A stretch of 64,000 nt of DNA, taken from NCBI GenBank assembly GCA_034401795.1, contig CM067370.1:104040028-104104027 (forward strand). Reading direction: 5' to 3'. How positions within the stretch are numbered: the stretch's first letter is position 1; each line of letters starts with the position of its first letter. The stretch comes from Chaetoderma sp. LZ-2023a. Its lineage: Eukaryota > Mollusca > Caudofoveata > Chaetodermatida > Chaetodermatidae. The notes below the pieces were generated by a model, which saw nothing but the letters and a program-made list of their open reading frames with translations, was not told where the DNA came from and ran no database searches. Below are positions 1-11,142 of this stretch, one piece after another. The translations under genes and the position numbers were made by a program.

Positions 1-3000
1 TGTTCTGATGCATGTTCATGTTGTTCTGATGCATGTTCTTGTTGTTCTGATACATGTTCATGTTGTTTTGATGCATGTTCATGTTGTTCTGTTGCATGTT
101 CATGTTGTTCTGATACATGTTCATGTTGTTCTGATGCATGTTCATGTTGTTCTGATGCATGTTCATGTTGTTCTGATGCATGTTCATGTTGTTCTGATGC
201 ATGTTCTTGTTGTTCTGATGCATGTTCATGTTGTACTGATACATGTTCTTGTTGTTCTGATGCATGTTCTTGTTGCTCTGACACATGTTCTTGTTGTTCT
301 GACACATGCTCTTGTTGTTCTGATGCATGTTCATGTTGTTCTGATGCATGTTCTTGTTGTTCTGATACATGTTCATGTTGTACTGATACATGTTCTTGTT
401 GTTCTGATGCATGTTCTTGTTGTTCTGATGCATGTTCTTGTTGTTCTGATACATGTTCTTGTTGTTCTGATACATGTTCATGTTGTTCTGATGCATGTTC
501 TTGTTGTTCTGATGCATGTTCATGTTGTTCTGATGCATGTTCTTGTTGTTCTGATGCATGTTCTTGTTGTTTTGATGATGCATGTTCATGTTGTTCTGAT
601 GCATGTGCTTGTTGTTCTGATACATGTTCTTGTTGTTCTGATGCATGTTCTTGTTGTTCTGATGCATGTTCTTGTTGTTCTGATACATGTTCATGTTGTT
701 CTGATACATGTTCTTGTTGTTCTGATGCATGTTCTTGTTGTTCTGATGCATGTTCATGTTGTTCTGATGCATGTTCTTGTTGTTCTGATACATGTTCATG
801 TTGTTTTGATGCATGTTCATGTTGTTCTGTTGCATGTTCATGTTGTTCTGATACATGTTCATGTTGTTCTGATGCATGTTCATGTTGTTCTGATGCATGT
901 TCATGTTGTTCTGATGCATGTTCATGTTGTTCTGATGCATGTTCTTGTTGTTCTGATGCATGTTCATGTTGTACTGATACATGTTCTTGTTGTTCTGATG
1001 CATGTTCTTGTTGCTCTGACACATGTTCTTGTTGTTCTGACACATGCTCTTGTTGTTCTGATGCATGTTCATGTTGTTCTGATGCATGTTCTTGTTGTTC
1101 TGATACATGTTCATGTTGTACTGATACATGTTCTTGTTGTTCTGATGCATGTTCTTGTTGTTCTGATGCATGTTCTTGTTGTTCTGATGCATGTTCATGT
1201 TGTTCTGATACATGTTCTTGTTGTTCTGATACATGTTCTTGTTGTTCTGATGCATGTTCTTGTTGTTCTGATACATGTTCATGTTGTTCTGATGCATGTT
1301 CATGTTGTTCTGATGCATGTTCTTGTTGTCCTGATACATGTTCTTGTTGTTCTGATGCATGTTCTTGTTGTACTGATACATGTTCATGTTGTTCTGATAC
1401 ATGTTCTTGTTGTTCTGATACATGTTCCTGTTGTTCTGATGCATGTTCATGTTGTTCTGATACATGTTCTTGTTGTTCTGATGCATGTTCATGTTGTACT
1501 GATACATGCTCTTGCTGTTCTGATGCATGTTCTTGTTGTTCTGATGCATGTTCATGTTGTTCTGATGCATGTTCTTGTTGTTCTGATACATGTTCATGTT
1601 GTTCTGATGCATGTTCATGTTGTTCTGATACATGTTCTTGTTGTTCTGATGCATGTTCATGTTGTACTGATACATGTTCTTGTTGTACTGATGCATGTTC
1701 TTGTTGTTCTGATGCATGTTCATGTTGTTCTGATGCATGTTCTTGTTGTTCTGATACATGTTCTTGTTGTTCTGATACATGTTCTTGTTGTTCTGATGCA
1801 CGTTCTTGTTGTTCTGATACACGTTCTTGTTGTTCTGATGCATGTTCTTGTTGTTCTGATACATGTTCATGTTGTTCTGATGCATGTTCATGTTGTTCTG
1901 ATGCATGTTCTTGTTGTTCTGATACATGTTCTTGTTGTTCTGATGCATGTTCTTGTTGTACTGATACATGTTCATGTTGTTCTGAAACATGTTCTTGCTG
2001 TTCTGATGCATGTTCTTGTTGTTCTGATGCATGTTCATGTTGTTCTGATGCATGTTCTTCTTGTTCTGATACATGTTCATGTTGTTCTGATGCATGTTCA
2101 TGTTGTTCTGATACATGTTCTTGTTGTTCTGATGCATGTTCATGTTGTACTGATACATGTTCTTGTTGTTCTGATGCATGTTCTTGTTGTTCTGATGCAT
2201 GTTCATGTTGTTCTGATGCATGTTCTTGTTGTTCTGATACATGTTCTTGTTGTTCTGATGCATGTTCATGTTGTTCTGATGCATGTTCATGTTGTTCTGA
2301 TGCATGTTCATGTTGTTCTGATGTATGTTCATGTTGTTCTGATGCATGTTCATGTTGTTCTGATGCATGTTCTTGTTGTTCTGATGCATGTTCTTGTTGT
2401 TCTGATGCATGTTCATGTTGTACTGATACATGTTCTTGTTGTTCTGACGCATGTTCTTGTTGTTCTGACACATGTTCTTGTTGTTCTGATACATGTTCTT
2501 GTTGTTCTGATGCATGTTCATGTTGTTCTGATGCATGTTCATGTTGTTCTGATACATGTTCTTGTTGTTCTGATGCATGTTCTTGTTGTTCTGATGCATG
2601 TTCATGTTGTTCTGATACATGTTCTTGTTGTTCTGATGCATGTTCTTGTTGTTCTGATACATGTTCATGTTGTACTGATACATGTTCTTGTTGTTCTGAT
2701 GCATGTTCTTGTTGTTCTGATGCATGTTCCTGTTGTTCTGATGCATGTTCCTGTTGTTCTGATACATGTTCTTGTTGTTCTGATACATGTTCTTGTTGTT
2801 CTAACACATGTTCATGTTGTTCTGATACATGTTCATGTTGTTCTGATGCATGTTCATGTTGTTCTGATGCATGTTCTTGTTGTTCTGATACATGTTCTTG
2901 TTGTTCTGATGCATGTTCTTGTTGTTCTGATACATGTTCTTGTTGTTCTGATACATGTTCTTGTTGTTCTAACACATGTTCTTGTTGTTCTGATACATGT

Positions 3001-3233
3001 TCTTGTTGTTCTAACACATGTTCTTGTTGTTCTGATACATGTCCTTGTTGTTCTAACACATGTTCTTGTTGTTCTGACACATGTTCTTGTTGTTCTGATG
3101 CATGTTCTTGTTGTTCTGACGCATGTTCTTGTTGGTCTGAAACATGTTGTTGTTCTGACACACGTTGTTGTTGTTGTTGTTCTGACACATGTTGTTGTTG
3201 TTCTTCTGACACATGTTCTTGTTGTTCTTGGCA
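1..3233. repeat. 21-bp satellite array (about 154 units) with higher-order structure
   Basis: A continuous tandem array of a 21-bp T/G-rich unit starts before the window edge and decays into TGT/TTG triplets after about 3130. Units differ mainly at two positions: G or A in the GATGCATG/GATACATG core, and A or T in TTCATG/TTCTTG. A block of about 738 bp (35 units plus one 3-bp GAT insertion) seen from about 61 recurs from about 799 with the same rare variants. A 483-bp block (23 units) recurs at about 1511 and 1994. Because 21 is a multiple of three, one plus-strand frame stays open for 1090 codons (heptapeptide MHVHVVL and variants). This openness follows from the period. No splice signal, signal peptide or known domain supports coding, so I read it as satellite DNA. 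Confidence 0.95.
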
Positions 3234-3280
3234 TTTTACTTCTTTTTACTATTCCTACAGGTCTCACCCAATATTACTGA

Positions 3281-3620
3281 AACATTTCACACCTATTCTC
3301 AGTATAAGTACTAACATTGTAATGGAGCCCAATTTTCAATTCATAAATACACACCACGGGCCACTTCTCTGGTGCGCTTTATAAGAACACCACCTACCCT
3401 ATCCACCCTTAAATTTTAAAAATCACTTATCCATTATTGATGAAAGGATCTTGATAAATCTTGAGAATGGTATTCTAGGGTGAACTTTCGTCATTGTAAC
3501 AGAGCCCAGCTCCTGGTGGGTCTTGGCGTATTATCCACCTGTAAATTTTAAAACTGCCACTTACTTGAGGGGGTAACTATCAACATCACTATGGAGGCTG
3601 ATTCAAAAAAGTTGTTTCTA
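3281..3620. repeat. diverged ~180-bp repeat units flanking DIRS copy A
   Basis: Two related segments, from about 3316 and 3495, each carry a CATTGTAA..GAGCCCA motif and an AAATTTTAAAA tract. A further diverged unit lies at 11045-11142 and resumes at 12722 after a hAT-like insertion (shared landmarks: CCATTATTGATGAA versus CCATTATTAATGAA, and TATTCTAG). The DIRS element A lies between these copies, so it appears to have inserted into an older tandem or dispersed repeat. No gene is seen here. Confidence 0.5.
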
Positions 3621-3621
3621 C

Positions 3622-3731
3622 GAGAATTATTAATACTTAGCAGATGTACTATTATGATAAAGTCTAGCTCAAAATAAACAATTAAAACTCTGCACTCTTC
3701 ATGGTCCTGCCCATACTGTGTCAGGGTATGA
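3622..3731. repeat. left inverted terminal repeat of DIRS copy A
   Basis: The reverse complement of this segment matches 10903-11028 with scattered substitutions and one short indel. Shared landmarks include ATGTACTATTATGATAA, AAACAATTAAAACTC and TGGTCCTGCC. The position outside the recombinase and gag genes fits DIRS terminal repeats. Confidence 0.7.
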
Positions 3732-4576
3732 AATAATGGTCGGACATCGGTCATGTCCGATCAAATCTGGATGGGTAAAATTTTTTTACTGAACAGGAAT
3801 TTTGGGGAAAATTTGCAAATTTTGGAAAAAGAGAACAAGTGAACAATGTTGGTATCGCACTCAAATACGATAGATCGATCGAGCGCGAGTTTGAGCGTCA
3901 TTTGCACATTTCTAAGTGAAAACGATATTCACCTTTGTTACCAGTAATCGTGATCTGTCAAAATGCGTCATACCGGCAAATTCATCCTAGAGGGTGGTCT
4001 TACAATAGCCAATTGTCCCGGGAATAGTGTAAACCTTTTATACTGGCAAATTTTCTGATTTCTAATGAGGGATATAGACCGTGAGTGACTTGAAAATTAA
4101 GTCATACGGCGACTAAATGACAGATAAAATTGCATAGAACATCTGATAAATGATACCACTCAAAATCTTGTCATTTCGCTAGTCTGAAAATGATCGAGTC
4201 GATGCAAAATTAGCAATGGCGGATCTACAAAAACTGCCACTGCGCATGAGTTAGTGATGTGTTCTTACACGCCTTCTGTCATGAGAAGAGAATTTGGTCT
4301 CGCAATTTCATTGGTTGTTGAACATAATTATATCTAGAAAATCCAATGACATTACGTGAGAGATTTTCGCAGAAGTTTGAGACGCGTTCTTTCACGCCTT
4401 CGATACTGAAGAAGCTAATTCTTCCTCGCGATTTCCTTGGTAGCTGTATATAGAAAACCATTGAAATAGCGGGCGAGTTTTCTCACAATAGAAGTGAAGA
4501 AAGCGAGTTCATAAATAATCGCACTGTAGAAGACACTTGAGAACACGCGCGTTACCATTATATTCGCGTTCTACAA
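3732..4576. other. 3' internal region of DIRS copy A or unassigned sequence
   Basis: There is no convincing ORF. Short ORFs (such as 4279-4461 minus) have no recognisable features. The stretch includes a TCGATCGATCGAGCGCGAG-like palindromic patch near 3871. I see no ICR of the kind found in copies B and C. Confidence 0.4.
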
Positions 4577-4720
4577 TTAACCATTTAATGGTCAAATTTG
4601 CCTAAAAATTTTAATTAAAAATAGTTAATGGCCATTTGCAGGTCAAGAGATTATTTTTGAAAATTTACCACAGGAATGACTGTCTCAGTTACTGAATAAT
4701 TACTGGAAAGGGGAGGGGCA
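4577..4720. mobile_element. half copy of the TTAA foldback MITE
   Basis: It starts TTAACCATTTAATGGTC and continues through CATTTGCAGGTCAAGAG to TTTACCACAGGAATGACT, the left arm of the foldback family best seen at 13702-13908. The right arm is missing. The copy abuts the truncated hAT-like segment at 4733. Confidence 0.65.
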
Positions 4721-4732
4721 TACTATAGTATC

Positions 4733-5206
4733 TACTCAAAGCTACCATCCTATGTATTTGGATTGCGCAGTATTTCCCTGGGTACTAATATTAGTGTATA
4801 CACGCTTCTCGGGTAATGACCTAAACTCGTCCTATAAGCGGAAGCCGATACATAATGTGATATATATTTTTTCTCGATGAAATTTTATGTCATATTTTTA
4901 TGAAATGAACAATGTTTATTAAACTATACGCATTATTTAGGTGGTCACAATTAATAATTTCACTCCCGCGATGGTGGATATACGGTATACATGAAGCATA
5001 GACATAGGATAGTAAGAATTTGTCGCATGTATTGTGTTCTAATTTCGTACTATTTTTGTATCATTTATTTCACCTTTTTCTAGAAATTCCCAGTTGTCGT
5101 GACCTGTTTATACTTTTGGGAATGTGGACCTACGATTTAATCTAAAATCACAATTTTTTTATACAAAATCGATCGCAATGTTTCAAAGCAAAATCGTGCA
5201 AGCCTA
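4733..5206. mobile_element. hAT-like element, right half only
   Basis: The sequence parallels 15383-15842 and 45830-46326 (landmarks GGATTGCGCAGTAT, GGGTAATGACCTAAACT, TTTATACTTTTGGGAAT) and ends in AAAATCGTGCAAGCCTA, the complement of the family terminus TAGGCTTGC. The left half is absent. Confidence 0.7.
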
Positions 5207-5390
5207 TCTGGTACTAATATTACTCACTTAATTTAAGCAAACATTCACCATTTTCAGAGTGCTTGGTCTTTATTGAATATTACAGGAGCTCCGCCCAATC
5301 CATGGTCGTTCACAGATCATGTGCATCACCATTGCTCAGTGCATCTGGAAGAACCTTGCGATGTATGCGAAATAGTGGTCAGATGTGGCT

Positions 5391-6540
5391 TTAGTTAAGA
5401 TTCGACAAATTGGCGACGGCTACCGGATTAAGTGCGCTGGAGATATCGCGAAGGTAGAAATCAGTATATGATGACTCGGCATGCCATTGTGCTACAGACA
5501 TCACCTCCTCTAAAGAGACACCCTTATAAGGGGCCGATGCTGCTGCTAGTGCTCGGACTTGATGGGCTTTCGCTCGATCAATCTGCTTTCCTGTTGCGAT
5601 TTTATGCGACATCTGAATAGCATCGACTATCCAACGAGAAATGGTGTCTTTCGAGGCACGAAGATGAGGAGCTTTGAGACATAACCACAGAGATTTCGGG
5701 TCATCTCTCCACTCCTCAGTACGTTTCTTATACATTTTCAGACAGCTGACAAGACACCAAGCAGAAGAGTTTGGGTCATGTCTAATTAAACTTGGCAAAT
5801 TGATCGGCTGTTCTGGATATTTAAGTGACTGATTCTTTGCCAGGAAACAAAGAAGTGGTAGTAGTCTTAAACCTTCCCCGTAACGACAAAACGGACTTGT
5901 TCGGCAGAAAGCGCATGAATTTCACTTTTCCTTCTCACCGATGCTGCTGCAACCAAGAAAACTGACTTAATAGTTAACAGTTCAATATCTATAGATCTAA
6001 TTGGTTCAAAGGGAGCATGCCCTAAAACCTGTAGAACAAGAGATAGATTCCATGCTGGGATAGGAATTGGCTGTCTATGTCACAAATTGCTCATTCCTTT
6101 AATAACTTCATTTAAAGTGTCGTTCTCCACTCCTACTAAGGCCAGACTGGGAATAACTGAAGCTAATGCAGACTTATATGCTGCTAGGGTTGAAGGTACT
6201 AGTTTGCCAACTTCATATAGATGACAGATAAAATCTGCTACGGGCTGAACAGATGCAGAAAAAGGATTAATATCTCTTCCCTTACACCACTCTGCAAATT
6301 TGTTGATTCTATAATTATATGTCGAGGTGGTTGACCCTCTTCTGGCTGAAGCGACAAGCTTCACTGCTTGCTCAGAAAAGCCACCCTTAATTGCACGCTA
6401 CTTGATAACGCCCATGCAGTCAATTGGAACATCTCAAGTCTGTCGTGGAAATACAGACCTTTGTTCTGAGAGATCAGATCAATTCTGTCTGGAAGAGGGA
6501 TTGGATTGCAGACCAGAAGGTCCAGCAGATCCGTAAACAA
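5391..6540 (-). pseudogene. DIRS tyrosine recombinase (YR), copy A
   Basis: This encodes the integrase-like tyrosine recombinase that inserts DIRS circles. The N-terminal core-binding part is readable at 6364-6080 (ARRGSTTSTYNYRINKFAEW..., then SALASVIPSL). The catalytic part continues at about 6060-5800 (SVRRKSEIHALSAE, first catalytic Arg region) and 5798-5391, with the HxxR box as HQVRA, the downstream Trp in VAQWHAESS, and the nucleophile Tyr region TDFYLRD. Breaks: an in-frame stop after MSNL and a 1-nt frame change in the TGEGL region (read as TGKV-stop). The order after RT/RNase H is typical of DIRS. It is probably inactive. Confidence 0.8.
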
Positions 6541-7990
6541 TGACCGGCCTGGCCAATGAGGGGCGATCAGTAGTACATGGCATTTGCCCTCTTATCTTTG
6601 GCAGAACTTTTGGGATGAGAATCGTTGGAGGATACGCATATGCATACATTCCCTTCCAACTTATCGCCAGTGCGTCTACTGCTAGAGCTAGCAGGTCCGG
6701 GATCAGTGACACGTATGTGACCATCTTTGCGTTTCCTTTCATCGCAAATAGATCCACATTTGGCTTGCCCCAATGTTTGAAAAGAACCTCCGCTACCGTT
6801 TGGTTGAGCTGCCATTCTGTCGGATGGCAAACCGTCCTTCGACTGAGAGCGTCTGCTAGGATGTTTAATCTTCCTGGAATGTGTGCTTCCCGAAGAATAA
6901 TATTCCTCTCTTGGCACCACAGCAGAAGATTCCATATCATCACACACAACTCCGGTGATCTTGTCCCACGTTGGTGGTTCAAATAAGACACCACTGTTGA
7001 GTTGTCTGTCCTTACTAGGACAATCTTGTCTCGGATTAAGTTCTCAAATTTTCGAAGTGCTAATGCCACCGCTAATAACTCGAGAACATTTATGTGTTTC
7101 TGCGAATTGGTCCGATCCCATTCCCCTGACACTGACAAATCGTCCAGTACTGCTCCCCAAACCATCGTCGATGCATCTATAAAGATGGACATCTGCGGTT
7201 GAGGAGGTTGTAGAACACCTCGCAGGAAATTCTGTTCGGATAGCCACCACTGAAGATGGAATATCAATGGTGCCTTTACTGGAATCCTCAGAGATAACGG
7301 ATCCGTTCTCTGAGACCAGAATGACATTAAGTACATCAGTACTGCAATCAAACTGTTGACTCTCCGCCGGAAAAGCTACACCGTCCCTGAGATGGAAAAG
7401 AATTCCCAGATACACAAACTCCTGGGATGGAGTCAATTCTGATTTCTCTACATTCACAATCCATCCTAGATCCTTTAATAAGGCCAGGACCATCTGAAGA
7501 TTGTTGTGCAGAGTGACTGAATTCCCCGGCTTGAGCAGCCAGTCATCTATGTAATTATGAACACCTATGTTTCCCCTGCGAAGATAAGAAGTCATGGCAA
7601 GAACCACTTTGGTGAAGACCCTCGGTGCTGTGGTCAGACCGAACGGTAACGCATTGAATTCCCAAACATTGTCTTGGAACGCAAAGCGAAGGTATTTCTG
7701 AAAAGGAATTAACATTGGAATATGAAAATATGCATCCTTCAGATCTATCGATACTGCCCACATGCCTTTTCTCAGCCGTCATCACCGCTGTCAGTCTCCA
7801 TCTGAAATTTTGGTGAGAATGAATTTGTTCAGCGATTTGAGGGTGAGAATCGGTCTCCAACCTCTGATGCATTTCGGAACGAGGAAAATTATCGAATAGA
7901 AGCCCAGGGAGGACTGATTGCGGACTAGATGAATCGCATTCTTCTGCTGAAGATCTAAGATTTCTGAGCAAATGGCATCTAGATGATCAG
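6479..7990 (-). pseudogene. DIRS reverse transcriptase / RNase H, copy A
   Basis: The reverse transcriptase palm reads IDLKDAYFHIP near 7748, LPFGLTTAPRVFT, and the catalytic YIDDWLL box at 7553-7533. It continues through SELTPSQEFVYLGI. The RNase H part lies in another frame (7351-6479): FIDAS (Asp near 7177), LELLAV, VRTDNSTVVSYLNHQRG and LADALSRR. The upstream fingers are in a third frame (about 7971-7770). The frame changes show decay, although catalytic boxes remain. A Ty3-like identity was considered, but the following tyrosine recombinase and lack of LTR, protease and DDE integrase place it in DIRS. Confidence 0.85.
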
Positions 7991-7999
7991 ACTCCCTTG

Positions 8000-10256
8000 G
8001 AATGGGAGTCTATACTGGAGTCGATGTTAACGGAACTAACGATTGACGGATGAGCCAGTCCGGTTCGCAGCCGTTTCTTAGCCAATGACAGACTAAACAA
8101 TCTTGCACAACCTGTTCCCACTGGTTTGAGAATGGTAGAAGTCTGCCTCCGAAGGTAGGAATCTGCACACAGCTCGCGGTTGATGCTGCACGATAAGACG
8201 CTAATTCGCTTGGGTGAAGATTCTTGACTCCCTTTGTTCTTGGCGCCACCGGAACGGGTCTCGCCGGAAACCCACCAGGACTGTCCCCCACGGCCACCTC
8301 GAGGCTTCTTGGAGTATGATGGCCTGGGACCGCTGCCACGGTTATCCTTACGGTAACCGCCATAACTCGAGCCGCCACCCTTCCTATCGTATTCATACGG
8401 CCTCTTATAAGAGGACTTGTACGAAGACAAACGCCCAGGTCCCTGTGAACCTGATGCCCGATGGGCATCACGGCCAGAAGGACGGAAGTGCGATCTCTGG
8501 TGCTGCTTCTGTTGCTCATGCCGATGCTGCTTGTAGGACTGCTGCGGCGGAGTCCTCTTCGTCGACTTCCATGACTTGCCGACTACTTCTTGCTCTGCGA
8601 CCATTGACGCAACTTTGGAGAGCTTGCAGTGCCAAGCCACCAAACAAGCCCGGACCAATGAAGGGTGCAGAAGATAACGCAGCCCTCATCTCTGGTCCTG
8701 GTTCTATGCAATCGAGAACCATTCTCCTTCGTTCCGCCAATGATCTTGTGATCACCCTGGCCAGACAATCTTGAGACAAGCGCATAGTGTCCCGGTTAAC
8801 TCCGGGAGCAGCCTCTGACACTTCCCCACCTTCCGCCACGCAGGTCAGCATACCCTGTACCCGGTACATCCGCATCCTCAATGAGAGTCAACTCATTGAA
8901 AGGATCTTTGTTAGCCTGGGAAACCAAGGGTCGAGAACAACCCTTGGCTTTCCCGGCCAACGGCCTATTCAGTGCTTCTCTTTCTCTGACTGAAAGCCGA
9001 GGAACACGAGCGTACTGATGATAGGCCTGCTCCGGAAAGCGGACCCTACTCCTTATTCCCTTAGGAGCCTTGGGCTGAACCAGACGATACGCTGTGACTT
9101 CCAACATGTTAGAAGTCTGGGAATCCATGAGCAGAGTTGGCATGGCCGAAGAGCCACTTGACAGAGCGCTAGCCGCACGCTCTGACATCCACTCCATCGC
9201 CAGATCGTGCTGAGATCCTTGAACCGATGCCAAACCGAGACGATCGGACGTCGAGCCAAGGACCTGCACCCATTCAGCTTTGGTGCAAAAGGATGATTCG
9301 TCCATCAAAGGACTACTGTTATCATCCTTCTTCTCACCCTTGGATGAGTAGGCGACCGACGATCCATGCTGAGAGCTACGGACCAAACTTCCAATACGAA
9401 GTGGATCCATAGCCCGACTACTTGCGGCTCCAGTATCTAGTGAATCGCCAGATACGGATTCACGGCAATCCATCGGCTCCAGCATGGCAGCCGGGACTAC
9501 GGCCGCTACTACGGCAGATGGAAGTCCGAGATGAGCCGTCATAACCGCCTCCGTGATGCCCACGGGAGCCGTAAAACACGGCTCCAACGGCAATGCGGCC
9601 TAAGTGAAGTCCGGGTGAAAAATGCCCGATGGAACATCGACATCTCCACCCGGCTGGCAAACCCGTACAAAACCTATGGGAGACCCGCGGGAAGCACTAG
9701 TATCTGCCACCTGAGAAAGCTCCGGCATACCAGTCTTCCATCAGGAGGATATCTTCCTCCTCCGCCGTCGGCTCTTGAGCCAAAGCGGGAGGAAGGACTG
9801 GTGCTTGTCCCTCCGCAGAACTGGCCGGACCACCAATGGGTAATCCTGCACCATCTGCATCGTCGGAACCGTGGACTGCAACGACTCGAACATCGCCTTG
9901 AATTGGGCTGCCCAAACACCCAAGACCGAGTCCATACGCTCGTTCAGATGCTCTTCAAGACCTTTTACTGATGCCTGATCCGCTTTGTCCCTTGCGATCA
10001 TCTCCAAATGTGCATGCCGATCACGATTGAACTCCGCCACCAACTCCGACGACGACTTCGCACATACATCGCAAGGACTTCCAACCTTGCACTTCGCGCA
10101 GGCAACACAGTGATGACCGGAAAACTTTCGTTTCATGAAGCGGTTGCAGCGCTGACAGAGTGTGTCAGGAGGGGCCTTGCCTTGCCCCTTCACTTTCTGG
10201 GAACACAGAATAAGAATTAAAACGCTGCACATAATATGACGATGATCAACACGCAC
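8000..10256 (-). pseudogene. DIRS gag-like region, copy A
   Basis: The readable parts are 10256-9741, 9593-8796, 8881-8516 and 8658-7987, in changing frames. The N-terminal part carries closely spaced cysteines and histidine (CQRCN..HHCVACAKC..PCDVC), suggesting a zinc-binding gag domain. The C-terminal part is rich in Gly, Arg, Ser and Tyr (SSYKRPYEYDRKGGG type), as expected for nucleic-acid binding. The position directly upstream of RT fits gag. The start codon is uncertain because the nearest in-frame ATG is at 10256. Confidence 0.6.
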
Positions 10257-10902
10257 AATTTACTTGATTGTAATTTTAAATTACTTAGAAACATTAACTT
10301 TCTCTTAGATTAATGATAATCAAGTTTAGGCATGAAATATTTGAAAATTTTTAGAGTGAAAATTTTATAAACACGACTTGGTAATTAACTAACATTAAAA
10401 AAAACAAGAAATAAAGACCGATCGCTACATACACCCTCGGCAATGAAGCAAGAGATAAAGAACGGCCTAAAACATAGTGCATAGAGATGCCAAGCCAAAA
10501 CAAAACATTAATCATGGGCACCGCCATCTTGGCTAAGGCCACATCCATCTTGGAAGGAACCGAGTCGCAAGAGAAATTAACCAAGTACCCGGATAAGATT
10601 AAACAGTTAACGGGTAATGGAGCGACTCCAACAATGGCTACCATTTTAAAATAATGTACCAATTTAAGGAAATTTTGATCAGTCATTACGGCATAAATGT
10701 ATAAATTCTAGATTGATACAACCTGCCCCTGTGATGACTTTCCCTTTCCTTCCATGAAGCCAGTGATGGATAACGTTAAACACGCTTAATTCCGCTAAAA
10801 TTGCACAATTTTAGAGCTAAAAAAAAACATGCAACTTTCAAAGTCAGCAAAATAGACGAATCTGACTGTGATTGGGAATTGACTCTGTACCTGGGGCTTT
10901 GG
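10257..10902. other. 5' non-coding region of DIRS copy A
   Basis: AT-rich sequence lies between the gag start and the right inverted repeat. A 111-codon minus-strand ORF (10686-10351) is hydrophobic but shows no recognisable domain, and I do not call it a gene. Confidence 0.4.
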
Positions 10903-11028
10903 TAATTCCCGGACACAGTATAGGCAGGACCATGGCGAGTGCGGAGTTTTAATTGTTTATGTTGAGCAAGACTAGATAATAGACATTATCATAATAGTAC
11001 ATCTGGTAAGTATTATTCGAAGTAGAAT
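10903..11028. repeat. right inverted terminal repeat of DIRS copy A
   Basis: It is the inverted partner of 3622-3731. Its outer part, CTGGTAAGTATTATTCGAAG, parallels the right terminus of copy B (GAGGTAAGTATACTCTTGAAG), supporting a DIRS end. Confidence 0.7.
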
Positions 11029-11142
11029 TTCTATTCACTACACAGTGGGTTTTAGAAGCGCACACCACCCTCAAATGTTTTAATTTCTACTCATCCATTA
11101 TTAATGAATGGATCACATTAAAGCTTGATGGAGATATTCTAG

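Larger units (their letters stand above)
3610..11032 (-). mobile_element. DIRS-type (tyrosine recombinase) retrotransposon, copy A, decayed
   Basis: On the minus strand a gag-like region (10256 to about 8000), a reverse transcriptase/RNase H region (about 7990-6479) and a tyrosine recombinase (about 6540-5391) occur in that order, with no protease, DDE integrase or LTR. This is the DIRS1-like arrangement. About 110-bp inverted repeats lie outside the genes (3622-3731 and 10903-11028). Their outer edges match in position and motif the ends of copy B (CTTAGCAGATGTA and its complement, followed by a CGAAG/CTACG end). I could not find an ICR like that of copy B. The 3' side holds a hAT-type right half (4733-5206) and a half foldback MITE (4577-4720). 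All reading frames are broken. Confidence 0.7.

Noticed and set aside
1-3233. A CRISPR-like array or a cluster of TGTTCT hormone-response half-sites
   Set aside because: There are no spacers and the DNA is eukaryotic. TGTTCT recurs only as part of the satellite unit, in direct rather than palindromic spacing.
8-3280. A 1090-codon open reading frame across the satellite
   Set aside because: The 21-bp period keeps frames open automatically. Main variants are amino-acid changing, and there is no domain, signal or gene context.
6540-7202. Plus-strand ORFs across the DIRS copy A RT/RNase H region
   Set aside because: Shadows of the minus-strand pol-like gene.
5391-10256. A Ty3/Gypsy LTR retrotransposon (suggested by the YIDD and RNase H boxes)
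   Set aside because: There is no protease, DDE integrase or LTR. A tyrosine recombinase follows RNase H, and inverted rather than direct repeats flank the element.
10351-10686. A 111-codon hydrophobic minus-strand ORF
   Set aside because: It lies in the 5' non-coding part of DIRS copy A, with no known domain and AT-rich composition.
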